Under the pieces are notes generated by a model. That model made no database searches, was not told where the DNA came from, and was given only the letters and a program-made list of their open reading frames with translations. Shown piece after piece: positions 7,475 through 16,056 of a DNA stretch of 48,023 nucleotides. The DNA is from Caulobacteraceae bacterium (lineage in GTDB: Bacteria; Pseudomonadota; Alphaproteobacteria; Caulobacterales; Caulobacteraceae). A program made the position numbers and the translations under genes. The stretch spans positions 1-48,023 of the forward strand of contig JAIESL010000055.1 in the NCBI GenBank assembly GCA_019746095.1, given 5' to 3'. Each line of letters opens with the position of its first letter. Position 1 is the stretch's first letter.

Positions 7475-9115
7475 TCAGGCGGCGGAACGGCTCTTGCGAC
7501 CGCGTTCGGGCGTGACCTCGACCTCAGGGGTGGTCACGGCCTGTTCGAGCGCCAGGAGCATGGCCATGCGCAGGCGCTCGGGCTTGATGGGCTTCTCGAC
7601 CACGGCGGCCATGCCGATGGCGAGGTATTTCTTCGCGTCATCGGGATCGGCGTTGGCCGTCAGGGCGACAATGGGGATGTTCCGGGCGGGACCAGTCAGG
7701 GCGCGGATGGTCTGGGTCGCCTGGACCCCGTCCATCCTCGGCATCTTGATGTCCATCAGGATCAGGTCGAACCGGCGGTCCTGAACGGCCTCAACAGCCT
7801 CGACGCCGTCCTCGGCCGTTTCGGAGCTGCAGCCGAACATCTCGCAAAGGGCCTGGGCCACGACCCGGTTGGTGGCGTTGTCGTCGACGATCAGTATGTG
7901 CGGACGGTCGATCCGGTCGGCATCCCCGCGGAAATTCTCGACATTGGACGGGGCGGCAGCCTCGACCTGGGTGCGCTCGACCTCCAGATCGAAGGCGAAG
8001 GTCGCGCCCCGGCCCGGATTGTTTTCGGCCCACAGCCGTCCGCCCATACGATCAATGACCTGACGACAGATGGCCAGGCCCAGGCCTGCGCCGCCCTGTC
8101 CGGAGGCCTGCATGAAGGGTTCAAAGATCGTGTCGAGCCGCTCGGCCGCAATGCCCGTGCCGTCGTCCCGGATGCGCGCCTCGAGGTGGATCCGGTCACC
8201 GTCGGCGACCGCCTTGAGGCCGGCCTCGACGACGCCGTTGCGGGCGAAATTCAGGGCGTTGCCGATCAGGTTGTTGAACACCTGTGTGATGCGGGCCCCG
8301 TCAACAACGGCGGCCAGTTCGGTGTCGCCCTCATAGCTGACCATCAGGGTCACATTGTCCTGCGACGCACGCGGGGCCCAGGTGGCCTGGATTTCATCCA
8401 TCAGGGCGCGGAGAGGGGTCGGCACCGGATGGAGTTCCAGCTCGCCGGCCTCTGCACGCGAGAGGTCAAGCGCGTCCTGCAGAATGCGCAGCAGTGTCTC
8501 GGACGACTCCACGATCGTGGTGATGTGGGCGTGGGACTGGGTGTTCAGAGGCTGGCGCCGAAGCAGTTCGGCCACCGCCAGCACGCCGTTCATGGGTGTG
8601 CGCAGTTCATGGCTCATGATGCCCAGAAACTGGCTCTTGGCGCGCGCGGCGGCCAGGGCTTCGGTCTTTGCATCGGTGAGGGAGCGGGCCTGGTCGGCGA
8701 GCTCCAGATTCTGTTTGCGCTGAAGTTCGTTGACCGTCTGGAGCAGGGAGGCTCCGGTGCCGACGCCATGATAGCGGCCGTCGCGGGTGACGATGAAACC
8801 GCGCATCAGGGCACCGGGTCCGCCCTTGACCATGACATCGCAGAAGGTGTCGATGTTGACCCCGGCCTCGACCACTGCAGGTTCCGGATCCATCACGTGA
8901 AGGACCGGCCGGTTGGCGTACTGGGCATAGCCGAACGCACCGGCAATCTTCAGCAGGAAGGCATTGCGCTCGATCAGGCCGACGGGCCGGTCACCCTCGA
9001 CAACCGGGATCACCAGGGTGTCCGGCTCGCGCTCAAAGCGCGCGAAGACGACGCTTCCCGCCGTCTGGGGCGTTACCGCCTCGGCGCGCTCGGACAGGGT
9101 TTCTAGGGTCGGCAT
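7475..9115 (-). CDS. CBS-domain hybrid histidine kinase/response regulator
   Basis: A 546-residue soluble kinase. The N-terminal 125 residues hold a CBS-like pair (VVEGDRPVGLIERN and a second GFIVTRDGRYHGVGTG), a putative nucleotide or ligand sensor. A short coiled coil (residues 127-155) leads to HisKA with phospho-acceptor His169 in MSHELRTP. The HATPase domain follows with N, G1 (DDGTGI) and G2 (GGAGLGL) boxes, then a C-terminal receiver domain with Asp455 in LMDIKMP and Lys in EKPIKPERL. No membrane segment is visible. With no response-regulator neighbour, phosphotransfer to an unlinked partner is likely. The Gln/Gly-rich F-box (MQASGQGG) is normal for hybrid kinases. Confidence 0.9.
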   Translation of the reverse strand: MPTLETLSERAEAVTPQTAGSVVFARFEREPDTLVIPVVEGDRPVGLIERNAFLLKIAGAFGYAQYANRPVLHVMDPEPAVVEAGVNIDTFCDVMVKGGPGALMRGFIVTRDGRYHGVGTGASLLQTVNELQRKQNLELADQARSLTDAKTEALAAARAKSQFLGIMSHELRTPMNGVLAVAELLRRQPLNTQSHAHITTIVESSETLLRILQDALDLSRAEAGELELHPVPTPLRALMDEIQATWAPRASQDNVTLMVSYEGDTELAAVVDGARITQVFNNLIGNALNFARNGVVEAGLKAVADGDRIHLEARIRDDGTGIAAERLDTIFEPFMQASGQGGAGLGLAICRQVIDRMGGRLWAENNPGRGATFAFDLEVERTQVEAAAPSNVENFRGDADRIDRPHILIVDDNATNRVVAQALCEMFGCSSETAEDGVEAVEAVQDRRFDLILMDIKMPRMDGVQATQTIRALTGPARNIPIVALTANADPDDAKKYLAIGMAAVVEKPIKPERLRMAMLLALEQAVTTPEVEVTPERGRKSRSAA

Positions 9116-9307
9116 GAGGGGCCGCTACTCCACTGGGACGTTGGAACCATGCCCCAGAACCGTTTGCAGAAGGGTTAAGGGCGGTAACGGCCATTTTTAC
9201 GCCGCTTTTGCCCTGCCCGGCGGGCTGGTGTAGAACCCCGGCCCGCCCTCGTGCGGTCTATTCCACCTGTCCATGCGCGCGGCCAAACGGCCGACCGCAG
9301 GCTTGTC

Positions 9308-10042
9308 ATGAGCGCTTCCCTGTCCATTCCTGCGACGGCCACGCCCCGGAACTCGGCCCTCGTCCTCTTTTCGGGCGGGCAGGACAGCGCCACCTGTCTG
9401 GCCTGGGCGCTGGAGCGCTATGGGCGGGTCGAGACTGTCGGATTTGACTACGGACAGCGCCACGCTGTCGAAATGGATGCACGGCTGGCCGTTCGCACCG
9501 GCATGGCGGCGGTCCTGCCCCATTGGTCTGATCGGCTCGGTGCCGATCATGTCGTCGACCTGACCGGCTATGGCCGGATCGCCGAGAGCGCCCTGACCGC
9601 GGATCGCGCGATCGAGCTGGATGCCCGCGGCCTGCCGACGACCTTCGTACCCGGCCGCAATCTGGTCTTCCTGGCCTGTGCGGCGGCGCTGGCTGACCGC
9701 CGCGGGCTGGACGTGCTGGTCGGTGGCATGTGCGAGACCGACTTCTCCGGCTATCCGGACTGTCGCCGCGCCACGATCGACGCCATGGCGACGGCCCTCA
9801 GCCTCGGGCTGGACAAGCCCGTCCAGATCGCAACGCCCTTGATGGCCCTGACCAAGGCGGAGACCTGGGCCCTGGCCGACCGGATCGGGGGACCGGCCCT
9901 GGTCGAGCTGATCCTGGAGGCCTCACACACCTGCTACCGGGGCGACCGTGAGCATCGGCACAGCTGGGGCTATGGCTGCGGCGACTGTCCGGCCTGTGTG
10001 CTCCGCGCCGAGGGTCATGCTGAATGGACGGCAAGGCCGTGA
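9308..10042 (+). CDS. queC: 7-cyano-7-deazaguanine synthase
   Basis: Converts 7-carboxy-7-deazaguanine to preQ0 using ATP and ammonia. The PP-loop SGGQDS is at residues 22-27, and the C-terminal zinc site has Cys209, Cys224, Cys227 and Cys230 (GCGDCPAC), all intact. The ATG at 9308 (MSASLSIP) is preferred over in-frame GTG/ATG-less sequence from 9251; the protein is then 244 residues, as usual. First gene of queC-queE-queD. It overlaps queE by 19 bases. The 192-bp gap to the divergent kinase must hold its promoter; I see no preQ1 riboswitch there. Confidence 0.97.
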   Translation: MSASLSIPATATPRNSALVLFSGGQDSATCLAWALERYGRVETVGFDYGQRHAVEMDARLAVRTGMAAVLPHWSDRLGADHVVDLTGYGRIAESALTADRAIELDARGLPTTFVPGRNLVFLACAAALADRRGLDVLVGGMCETDFSGYPDCRRATIDAMATALSLGLDKPVQIATPLMALTKAETWALADRIGGPALVELILEASHTCYRGDREHRHSWGYGCGDCPACVLRAEGHAEWTARP

Positions 10043-10674
10043 CCTATTCAGCCAAGGAGGTCTTCCTGACGGTGCAGGGCGAGGGCGGTCAGGCCGGCCG
10101 GCCCGCCGTCTTTCTGCGTTTCGCCGGCTGCAATCTCTGGAGCGGGCTGGAACGCGACCGTGCGACCGCGGTCTGCAGCTTCTGCGACACGGACTTCGTC
10201 GGGACCGACGGCGACGGCGGCGGCAAGTTCCCCACGGCCGATGCGCTGGCCGATCATGTCTCGTCGAAATGGCGCGGCCGGGCAGGGGACCCCAAACTGG
10301 TCGTCTGCACCGGCGGCGAACCCCTGCTGCAACTCGACGCCGCGCTGATCGACGCCCTTCACGGGCGCGGGTTCGAGATCGCCATTGAAACCAACGGCAC
10401 GCTTGCGGCCCCGGCGGGGATCGACTGGATCTGCGTCAGCCCCAAGGCCGAGGCCGCCGTGGTGCAGACATCGGGACAGGAGCTCAAGCTCGTCTTCCCG
10501 CAGTCCACGGCCATGCCGGACCGTTTTGAACACCTTCCGTTCGAGCGCTTCTGGCTCCAGCCCATGGACGGCCCTGATCAGGCGGCCAATACGGCGGCGG
10601 CCACCGACTATTGCCTGACCCACCCGAAATGGCGGCTCAGTGTCCAGACCCACAAATACATCGGCGTAAGATGA
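10024..10674 (+). CDS. queE: 7-carboxy-7-deazaguanine synthase (radical SAM)
   Basis: Radical SAM enzyme that contracts 6-carboxytetrahydropterin to 7-carboxy-7-deazaguanine. The cluster-binding cysteines are Cys36, Cys51 and Cys54, a CX14CX2C spacing seen in one QueE subtype instead of the plain CX3CX2C. The GE motif appears as CTGGEPLLQ, and VQGEGGQAG is the usual N-terminal block. Length 216 residues. Its start lies inside queC and its stop overlaps the queD start (ATGA), so all three que enzymes are translationally coupled. Confidence 0.96.
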   Translation: MDGKAVTYSAKEVFLTVQGEGGQAGRPAVFLRFAGCNLWSGLERDRATAVCSFCDTDFVGTDGDGGGKFPTADALADHVSSKWRGRAGDPKLVVCTGGEPLLQLDAALIDALHGRGFEIAIETNGTLAAPAGIDWICVSPKAEAAVVQTSGQELKLVFPQSTAMPDRFEHLPFERFWLQPMDGPDQAANTAAATDYCLTHPKWRLSVQTHKYIGVR

Positions 10675-11036
10675 GCGTTTTCGAGATTACCAAGGCGGCC
10701 ACCTTCGACGCGGCCCACCATTTTCCGAACGAGCCGGACGGCAGCCCCTATCGCCGCATGCACGGCCATTCCTTCTCGGTGGAGGCCACGGTGCGCGGCG
10801 AGACCCTGGACGGACAGGGCTGGGTCGCAGACCTCGGTGCCCTGGATCGTGCCCTGAGGGCGGCGGCCGGGGAACTGGATCACGGCCTTCTCAATGAAAA
10901 GCCGGGGCTGGAACTGCCGACGCTCGAGCACCTCTGCCTGTGGTTCGCTGACCGGCTGAGGCCGGAATGGCCGGGTCTTTGCCGGATCATGGTGTCCCGT
11001 CCCACGATTCACGAACGCTGCGTGCTGAACCTCTAG
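10671..11036 (+). CDS. queD: 6-carboxytetrahydropterin synthase (QueD), non-canonical active site
   Basis: Makes 6-carboxytetrahydropterin from dihydroneopterin triphosphate, the step before QueE. The ATG at 10671 overlaps the queE stop and gives 121 residues. Zinc-ligand histidines are present (His16, and His31/His33 in MHGHSF), as is the ELDH segment of the catalytic Asp/His pair. The catalytic cysteine of QueD, expected four residues before HGH, is Tyr27 (PYRRMHGH), which is the same residue number as Cys27 of E. coli QueD. The C-terminal block is PTIHERC and not the usual ETCTAG-like motif. Operon context argues strongly that it is the QueD of this organism, working with an altered catalytic residue. 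Confidence 0.88.
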   Translation: MSVFEITKAATFDAAHHFPNEPDGSPYRRMHGHSFSVEATVRGETLDGQGWVADLGALDRALRAAAGELDHGLLNEKPGLELPTLEHLCLWFADRLRPEWPGLCRIMVSRPTIHERCVLNL

Positions 11037-11087
11037 CCCCGGGCGCTTCAGGCGGAGTGAGGCGAAGGAGACGCCGTCTGCGGGCTG

Positions 11088-11360
11088 TCAGCAGTTACGG
11101 CCCTGGCGTTGACGCTGTTCACAGCGCCTTTGCTCGCGTTCATGGGCGCGCTGTTCGCGTTCGCGGCGGGCCCGGGTCTCTTCATCGGAGGTGGTGACTG
11201 CGTCGAAGCCCGCTCCGACAACGGCACCCGTCACCTGGGCCGCGCCGCCAACGACGGCGCCGGCGGTCCCGACGACCGCGCCGACGACACAGCCCTGAAG
11301 CATCAGGCTCGCACTGAGGACGGCGACCAGGGTCGTGCCGGTTCGGATGGTCTTGATCAT
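11088..11360 (-). CDS. Small glycine-zipper lipoprotein
   Basis: A 90-residue lipoprotein. The signal peptide ends in the lipobox LQGC, followed by a Gly/Ala/Val-rich zipper (VVGAVVGTAGAVVGGAAQV), and the last 30 residues are strongly charged (Arg/Glu/Gln) and end in Asn-Cys. The start MIKTIR at 11360 has a GGAG-like ribosome-binding site within the bases before it; an upstream GTG/ATG extension would lack a signal peptide at its N-terminus. Glycine-zipper lipoproteins commonly sit in the outer membrane, but no specific role can be given. Confidence 0.75.
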   Translation of the reverse strand: MIKTIRTGTTLVAVLSASLMLQGCVVGAVVGTAGAVVGGAAQVTGAVVGAGFDAVTTSDEETRARREREQRAHEREQRRCEQRQRQGRNC

Positions 11361-11382
11361 GTCGCCTTCTCCCGTTGCGGCA

Positions 11383-11392
11383 GGGTTAACCC
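11383..11392. promoter_or_regulatory. Palindrome GGGTTAACCC upstream of the lipoprotein gene
   Basis: A perfect 10-bp palindrome 22 bp before the start codon at 11360. It contains TTAACC, half of a CtrA-type TTAA-N7-TTAA site, but no second half is spaced correctly. Confidence 0.25.
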
Positions 11393-11442
11393 GCAATGGT
11401 GAACGCAATCTGACCGCGGCGGGGCCGAAAGGTACAGGCGGC

Positions 11443-11519
11443 TGGTGGGCGGCGAGGGGTTCGAACCCCCGACCCCCTCGGTGTAAACGAGGTGCTCTGA
11501 CCAGCTGAGCTAGCCGCCC
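11443..11519 (-). tRNA. tRNA-Val (UAC)
   Basis: Minus-strand cloverleaf of 77 bases including an encoded CCA at 11443-11445. The acceptor stem GGGCGGC pairs fully, the anticodon stem CCTCG/CGAGG encloses TTTACAC with anticodon TAC, and the T-loop TTCGAAC is standard. It lies 33 bp downstream of the autotransporter gene on the same strand. The 10-bp palindrome TCCGCGCGGA occurs immediately upstream (11521-11530). Confidence 0.97.
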
Positions 11520-11552
11520 GTCCGCGCGGAATCCCGCAGGATAGTCTTTGTC

Positions 11553-14500
11553 CTAGAACCGGAAGCTGGCCCGCAGGAACAACATGTAGCGGATGTAGTC
11601 CTCGATCATCTCGGCATCGGCATTGATGGACAGCATGCCCAGTTCGTTGCCGATGTTCATCCGCAGACCCACGATCGGGCCGCCGCCCTCGATCGAGCCG
11701 CCGTCGAGGGTGAAGTCCGGACCGCCCGAGCGGAAGCGGGCGATCGTCTCGCCCGGATCGACCGAGATGTTCTGGCGCCAGCCGACGCGCAGTTCCGGGC
11801 GCAGCCAGCTGTTCTCGCCCATCGACATGCCGACATTGATCGCGGCCGTGGCCGAGAACAGGTGTCCGGTGCGGTCATCGATCTCGAGATCGAAGCCGTT
11901 GCCACCGCCGGTTTCGGTGTGGCCGTCCTCGCTGAGCGAGAAGAACTCGGCATAGGCCTCGGGACGGACGCTGAAGCGCCCGAAATCGCGCTGGTAGGAG
12001 GCACCACCGGCCGCTGCGAGCGTGAATCCGTTCCAGTCCGATTCATTGGACAGGTTCAGACCACCGCCGATGAAGCGCCGCTCCGACTGGAAGCTGGCGT
12101 AGCCGGCTGCGGCCCGGGCCCAGGTCGTCCAGTACTGGCCCTGGGCGCGCCAGTAGAGGCCGAGTTCCAGCAGGCTGGCCGACAGGACCTCTTCTGCCTC
12201 GGATTCGGGATCTTCGAGGTCGGACGAGGTGAAGGCCAGGGACACGCCGACTGCGCCGAGGCCGGTGCCGCGCTCGACGCCGCCCGCAACGCCGAAGCCC
12301 TCAGAACGGAAGCCGTAGGTGTCGGTCTTGTCCTTGTCGGCGTAGAAATTGATCTCCTGCACCCAGGCGCTGGTCTCACCCGGTGCCGCTGATGCGTTGC
12401 GGCCCGTGAGGGCCCGCGTGACGGCGTCCACGCCGGACGACAGCGACAGCAGGGGACCGCCCGCGTGTTCGGGCAGCAGCTGCTCGTACAGATTGATGAA
12501 GTCCTGACGCCCGGTCTGGGCCAGGAAGGCAGAGCGCACGCTCGAGGCCCCGGTCCCGCCGATCGCCGAATAGAAGGCGTCATACATTGCCGCCTCAACC
12601 GGGATCAGGTTCGCTTCACCGGCGGTGCGGCGGCGCACATCCACAAAGACCTGGCCGGCGGGCACGTTCGCACCGGCCGAGACCATGTAGAGATACGGCG
12701 AGTTGGCCTCGATCGCATTGAAGTCGAGCGCGCCGAAATTCAGCGTGGCCGCGTTGATCAGGGTGAAACGCTGGGGCGCAGTCAGCAGGGAGGTGAAGCG
12801 CACGCCAAGGCCGGCACCCGTGGCCAGGGTGGCCGTGCCGGCGACATTGAAGCCACCGGAGGTGCCTGCTGCCGGGTCGATGGTAATGACCAGATTGCCG
12901 TCAGTGCCGACATTCAGGCTGCTGATGTTCAGGCGCGACAGTTGCCGGGCGTCGAGCGTGCCGTTGCTGACGTTGATCGACAGGTCACCACCGCTGTCCG
13001 AAAGCGCCCCGCGCACGACACCACCGCCGCTGATGGACAGGGTGTCGGCACCGGCACCGAAGCTGATGTCGCCAAGAACGAGACCGTTGCGGATGTCCAC
13101 CAGGTCGGCACCCGACCCGAGCAGGATGTTGCCGGCGATAATCGGCTCGACGCTGTCGGGCACGCCGTCACCGTCGGTATCGGGGTTGAGCAGGGTGGCC
13201 GTGGCAGCGATGCCGTTCTGCAGAACCGTGACGCCGGTCGTGTTGGCGCTGACATTGATCGCCGTCGCCGTGCCGGTGACCGGGTCGCCGGCTGCGTTCT
13301 GACTCAGCGTGGCCTGGAGCGACCGTGTGTTGGTGATCGACCTCAGCGTGCCGCTGAGGTCGTGGATGGCCGTGACGGTGGCGGCACCGCCGCCGGCCGA
13401 GGCCAGGATGGAGCCGTTGTTGTTGAAGCTCAGCAGCGAGGCTCCGGAATCGATCCGGATGGCGGTGGCATTGGCTGCGATCGTGCTGGACACGCCCCCG
13501 GTGATCGCGCCGGTATTGTAGAAGGTGGGTGCGCTGGCCCCGGCACCGAACCGGTAGGCCGTCGCGCTGGCCTCGCTCGCAAGTGCCCCGACCGTGCCGG
13601 TGTTGAGCACGCCGCCGGCGATGGTCACGGTCTGGCCCGCATTGCCTCCGAACACCACCGCATTGGCCGTGATGCCATTGTACAGGCCCTGGCCGGTGAT
13701 GGTGCCCCGGTTGATAAAGCCGTAGGCGTTGTCACCGGTGCCGACCAGACCGAGGGTGATGGACTGGCTGCTTGAGCCGACGAGGATGGCGGGCGCGGCA
13801 CCATAGGTGGTGATGGTGCCGGTGCCCTCGGCGGTGTCGGTGATTCCGTCATCGTCCTCGTCAGAATCGGTCGTGCTGGCATCTGCAGGCGCGCGATCAA
13901 CAACGACGCCGCCCGCGACACTGGCCGCGATCCGGACCGCCGGGCCGCCCTGCAGCCGGTCATCCGCATCGAGGTTGCCCTCGAAAGTGGCGTTGCCGAT
14001 GTTGGTATAGCGGTAGCCGGTCGCGGTTATGTCGCCTTGCAGCGTCAGCCGACCGCCGACGTCGCCGCCGATCGAGATCGCCGAGGCGTTCAGGCCGCGC
14101 GCCGCGACGGTGCCAAGCAGCATGACATCGCCGGAGATGGGCCCAGCGGTGTTGATGGCCACGGAGTTGTCGCCGAAGACCCGGATATTGCCTTCGCTCT
14201 GGAAGCGACCGACCAGGCCGGATTCGATCGAAATGCCGAAGGAGTTGTTGCCGTCGACGCTGATCGAACCGGCTGTGGTGACGATCAGATTGCCCGTGAC
14301 CGGCGCGCCGGCCGCATAGCGGACACCGTAACGCCCGCTACCCGTGGCCCAAGGTCCGTCGAGGTCCCCGTCGTTATCGGCGTCCGTATAGGCCGTGATC
14401 GAGTCGACGATATTGATCGCGGAACCGATGGTGACCGTCGACGTCACACCGGGATCCACCAGCACAGCAGTCGCGCCGTCCGCTGCAGGCGACATCGTGA

Positions 14501-14735
14501 TCGTCCCGGAGCCTTCCGAGATGAAGTTATGGTTCGAGTTGACCGTCACGGCGGCACCCGACGTGAGGGTGATGGTCCCGTTGCTCGTCAGGCGGATGGT
14601 GTCAGGGCCCGAGCCCGTGGCGTTGGCGGTCGTGATCGCAGTGGTTCGCGCCGTCGAAATAACGACTTCGGCCATCGCGCCGGAGGCTGCCAGCAGGGGA
14701 GCGATCGCAACCGCGGTCGCGAGTAGAATACGCAT
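11553..14735 (-). CDS. Large autotransporter (type V secretion)
   Basis: A 1060-residue outer-membrane protein. Residues 1-22 are a Sec signal peptide ending AMA. Residues 23 to about 780 are a Gly/Thr/Val/Asn-rich repetitive passenger (GNILLGSGADLVDIRNG-like turns) expected to form a beta-helix. The last 280 residues, from about TSAWVQEINFYADKD, form the beta-barrel translocator and end in FRASFRF with the terminal Phe needed for BAM recognition. Three Asp-rich, thrombospondin type 3-like calcium motifs are embedded near residues 118, 293 and 521 (for example DTDGDGVPD). No protease or lipase motif was seen in the passenger, so adhesion or a structural surface role is the likeliest guess. 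No RGD is obvious. Confidence 0.88.
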   Translation of the reverse strand: MRILLATAVAIAPLLAASGAMAEVVISTARTTAITTANATGSGPDTIRLTSNGTITLTSGAAVTVNSNHNFISEGSGTITMSPAADGATAVLVDPGVTSTVTIGSAINIVDSITAYTDADNDGDLDGPWATGSGRYGVRYAAGAPVTGNLIVTTAGSISVDGNNSFGISIESGLVGRFQSEGNIRVFGDNSVAINTAGPISGDVMLLGTVAARGLNASAISIGGDVGGRLTLQGDITATGYRYTNIGNATFEGNLDADDRLQGGPAVRIAASVAGGVVVDRAPADASTTDSDEDDDGITDTAEGTGTITTYGAAPAILVGSSSQSITLGLVGTGDNAYGFINRGTITGQGLYNGITANAVVFGGNAGQTVTIAGGVLNTGTVGALASEASATAYRFGAGASAPTFYNTGAITGGVSSTIAANATAIRIDSGASLLSFNNNGSILASAGGGAATVTAIHDLSGTLRSITNTRSLQATLSQNAAGDPVTGTATAINVSANTTGVTVLQNGIAATATLLNPDTDGDGVPDSVEPIIAGNILLGSGADLVDIRNGLVLGDISFGAGADTLSISGGGVVRGALSDSGGDLSINVSNGTLDARQLSRLNISSLNVGTDGNLVITIDPAAGTSGGFNVAGTATLATGAGLGVRFTSLLTAPQRFTLINAATLNFGALDFNAIEANSPYLYMVSAGANVPAGQVFVDVRRRTAGEANLIPVEAAMYDAFYSAIGGTGASSVRSAFLAQTGRQDFINLYEQLLPEHAGGPLLSLSSGVDAVTRALTGRNASAAPGETSAWVQEINFYADKDKTDTYGFRSEGFGVAGGVERGTGLGAVGVSLAFTSSDLEDPESEAEEVLSASLLELGLYWRAQGQYWTTWARAAAGYASFQSERRFIGGGLNLSNESDWNGFTLAAAGGASYQRDFGRFSVRPEAYAEFFSLSEDGHTETGGGNGFDLEIDDRTGHLFSATAAINVGMSMGENSWLRPELRVGWRQNISVDPGETIARFRSGGPDFTLDGGSIEGGGPIVGLRMNIGNELGMLSINADAEMIEDYIRYMLFLRASFRF

Positions 14736-14803
14736 TCGAAGGAAACCCCTGTGGACGGTACGCGCAGAGACGCCGACGATCCTCTAACAGGGACCATGCC
14801 AGC

Positions 14804-14828
14804 TTGCCTCAAGTTTCTCGAATTTGAG
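14804..14828. promoter_or_regulatory. Inverted repeat upstream of the autotransporter gene
   Basis: Perfect arms GCCTCAA and TTGAGGC separated by 11 bp, about 70 bp upstream of the autotransporter start. The enclosed sequence contains TTCTCGAA. It may be an operator for the autotransporter. The remainder of the 200-bp gap up to 14935 holds the SPFH promoter region. Confidence 0.4.
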
Positions 14829-14879
14829 GCGAATGCAAGGCCGAACGCGCGGGAGGGGGGTATTCGGCACGGAGTGCTA

Positions 14880-14925
14880 TTGCCAGAAGCGCAATCAAAG
14901 TGATATCACTATCATATCGACTTTG
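14880..14925 (+). promoter_or_regulatory. Putative SPFH promoter with an overlapping nested operator
   Basis: A possible -35 TTGCCA (14880-14885), a 17-bp spacer and a -10 ATATCA (14903-14908). The perfect 12-bp palindrome AGTGATATCACT (14900-14911) overlaps the -10, and a wider pair of arms, CAAAGT and ACTTTG, spans 14896-14925. This is the layout of a repressor operator. The ribbon-helix-helix protein encoded two genes on is a natural candidate repressor, which is inference. Confidence 0.5.
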
Positions 14926-14935
14926 AGAGGATCTG

Positions 14936-15826
14936 ATGACCAACGAGCACTCGAAATCCACTGAACGCGCCGCCGCTACCGCCAATGGCATCGTCATTCT
15001 GCTGGTCGGAATGGCCCTGCTTGTCGCCGGGTTCGTCGGGATTGCACAGGATCCGGAAAGCCTGCTGCACCTGGTCCTGGGGATCAGCGCCGCGACCGTT
15101 GGCCTGCTGCTGCTCTGTGGCCTCTATTCCCTGCAACCGAACGAGGGCATGGCCATCATGCTGTTCGGAGCCTACCGCGGCACCGACCGCAAGACTGGGC
15201 TGCGCTGGGTTCTGCCCTGGTACAGCCGCAAGAAGATCTCCCTGCGGGTGCGCAACCTGACCAGTGACAAGCTGAAGGTGAACGACAAGCGCGGCAGCCC
15301 CATCGAGATCGCGGCCAATGTGGTCTGGCGGGTGCAGGACTCGGCGCAGGCCCTCTTCGACGTCGATGATTATCAGGCCTTCGTGAACATCCAGGTGGAC
15401 ACGGCCCTGCGCGACATCGCCTCCCACTATGCCTATGACCATGGCGATGAGACCGATGTGCCGGAACTCACCTTGCGGGCCGATGCCGAGGATGTGGCAG
15501 GGCGTCTGCGCGATGAGCTGGTCGGTCGGGTTGCGGCGGCCGGCGTGGCGGTCGATGAGGCGCGTCTGGCGCACCTGGCCTATGCCCCGGAAATCGCCGG
15601 TGCCATGCTCAAGCGGCAACAGGCCGAAGCGGTGCTTTCCGCGCGTCGCCTGATCGTCAAGGGCGCCGTGGGCATGGTCGAGAGCGCCCTGGCCGACCTC
15701 AATGAACGCGGCGTGGTCGACCTGGATGAGGACCGCAAGGCGGCCATGGTCTCCAACCTGCTGGTGGTGCTTTGCGCCGATCGTGAGGCCCAGCCTGTCG
15801 TGAATACGGGGACACTGTACGGCTGA
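14936..15826 (+). CDS. SPFH/band 7 domain membrane protein
   Basis: A 296-residue protein with two hydrophobic segments near residues 18-39 and 43-66, followed by an SPFH (stomatin/prohibitin) domain: [20 protein letters not shown], then [20 protein letters not shown] helical C-terminus contains the [11 protein letters not shown] segment typical of stomatin-like oligomers. The ATG at 14936 has GAGAGG upstream. Such proteins form ring or cage scaffolds in the inner membrane. The stop is one base before the start of a ribbon-helix-helix gene, so the two form an operon. Cargo or client unknown. Confidence 0.87.
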   Translation: MTNEHSKSTERAAATANGIVILLVGMALLVAGFVGIAQDPESLLHLVLGISAATVGLLLLCGLYSLQPNEGMAIMLFGAYRGTDRKTGLRWVLPWYSRKKISLRVRNLTSDKLKVNDKRGSPIEIAANVVWRVQDSAQALFDVDDYQAFVNIQVDTALRDIASHYAYDHGDETDVPELTLRADAEDVAGRLRDELVGRVAAAGVAVDEARLAHLAYAPEIAGAMLKRQQAEAVLSARRLIVKGAVGMVESALADLNERGVVDLDEDRKAAMVSNLLVVLCADREAQPVVNTGTLYG

Positions 15827-15827
15827 C

Positions 15828-16025
15828 ATGGCCCCGTCTGCGAAAAGAACGGGCCGAAAGCCTTTCCTGTTGCGGGCCTCTTCGGGGGTGATGGCGGCGG
15901 TCGAGCGTCTGGCCGCCGCCGAACTGCGCTCGGTCAACGCCCAGGTCGAATGCCTGCTGCGTGAAGCCTTGTCCCGGCGCGGGATTTCACCCTCGGAAGA
16001 CACTCCGCCGACGGACAGCGCTTGA
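15828..16025 (+). CDS. Arc/ribbon-helix-helix DNA-binding protein
   Basis: A 65-residue basic protein. The core [38 protein letters not shown] fits the Arc/MetJ ribbon-helix-helix pattern, with a beta strand, helix A, turn and helix B (SVNAQVE...LLREAL is the most typical part). Dimers of such proteins bind palindromic operators. It follows the SPFH gene by one base. Autoregulation through the dyad at 14896-14925 is likely but untested. It resembles antitoxin-like proteins, but the partner here is an SPFH scaffold and not a toxin. Confidence 0.82.
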   Translation: MAPSAKRTGRKPFLLRASSGVMAAVERLAAAELRSVNAQVECLLREALSRRGISPSEDTPPTDSA

Positions 16026-16056
16026 GCTTCTTCGTCGTCGGCGTTACGGCCCGCGC

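Noticed and set aside
7370-9106. Long plus-strand frame of 578 residues opposite the CBS hybrid kinase
   Set aside because: It mirrors the kinase gene, has a Gly/Asp/His-rich composition typical of antisense frames in GC-rich DNA and no domain.
9116-9307. Possible CtrA site or preQ1 riboswitch before queC
   Set aside because: TTAA-like halves are wrongly spaced (about 5-6 bp), and no preQ1 aptamer core was recognised.
12465-13775. Plus-strand frame of 436 residues inside the autotransporter gene
   Set aside because: Antisense shadow of the repetitive passenger; no start signal or homology.
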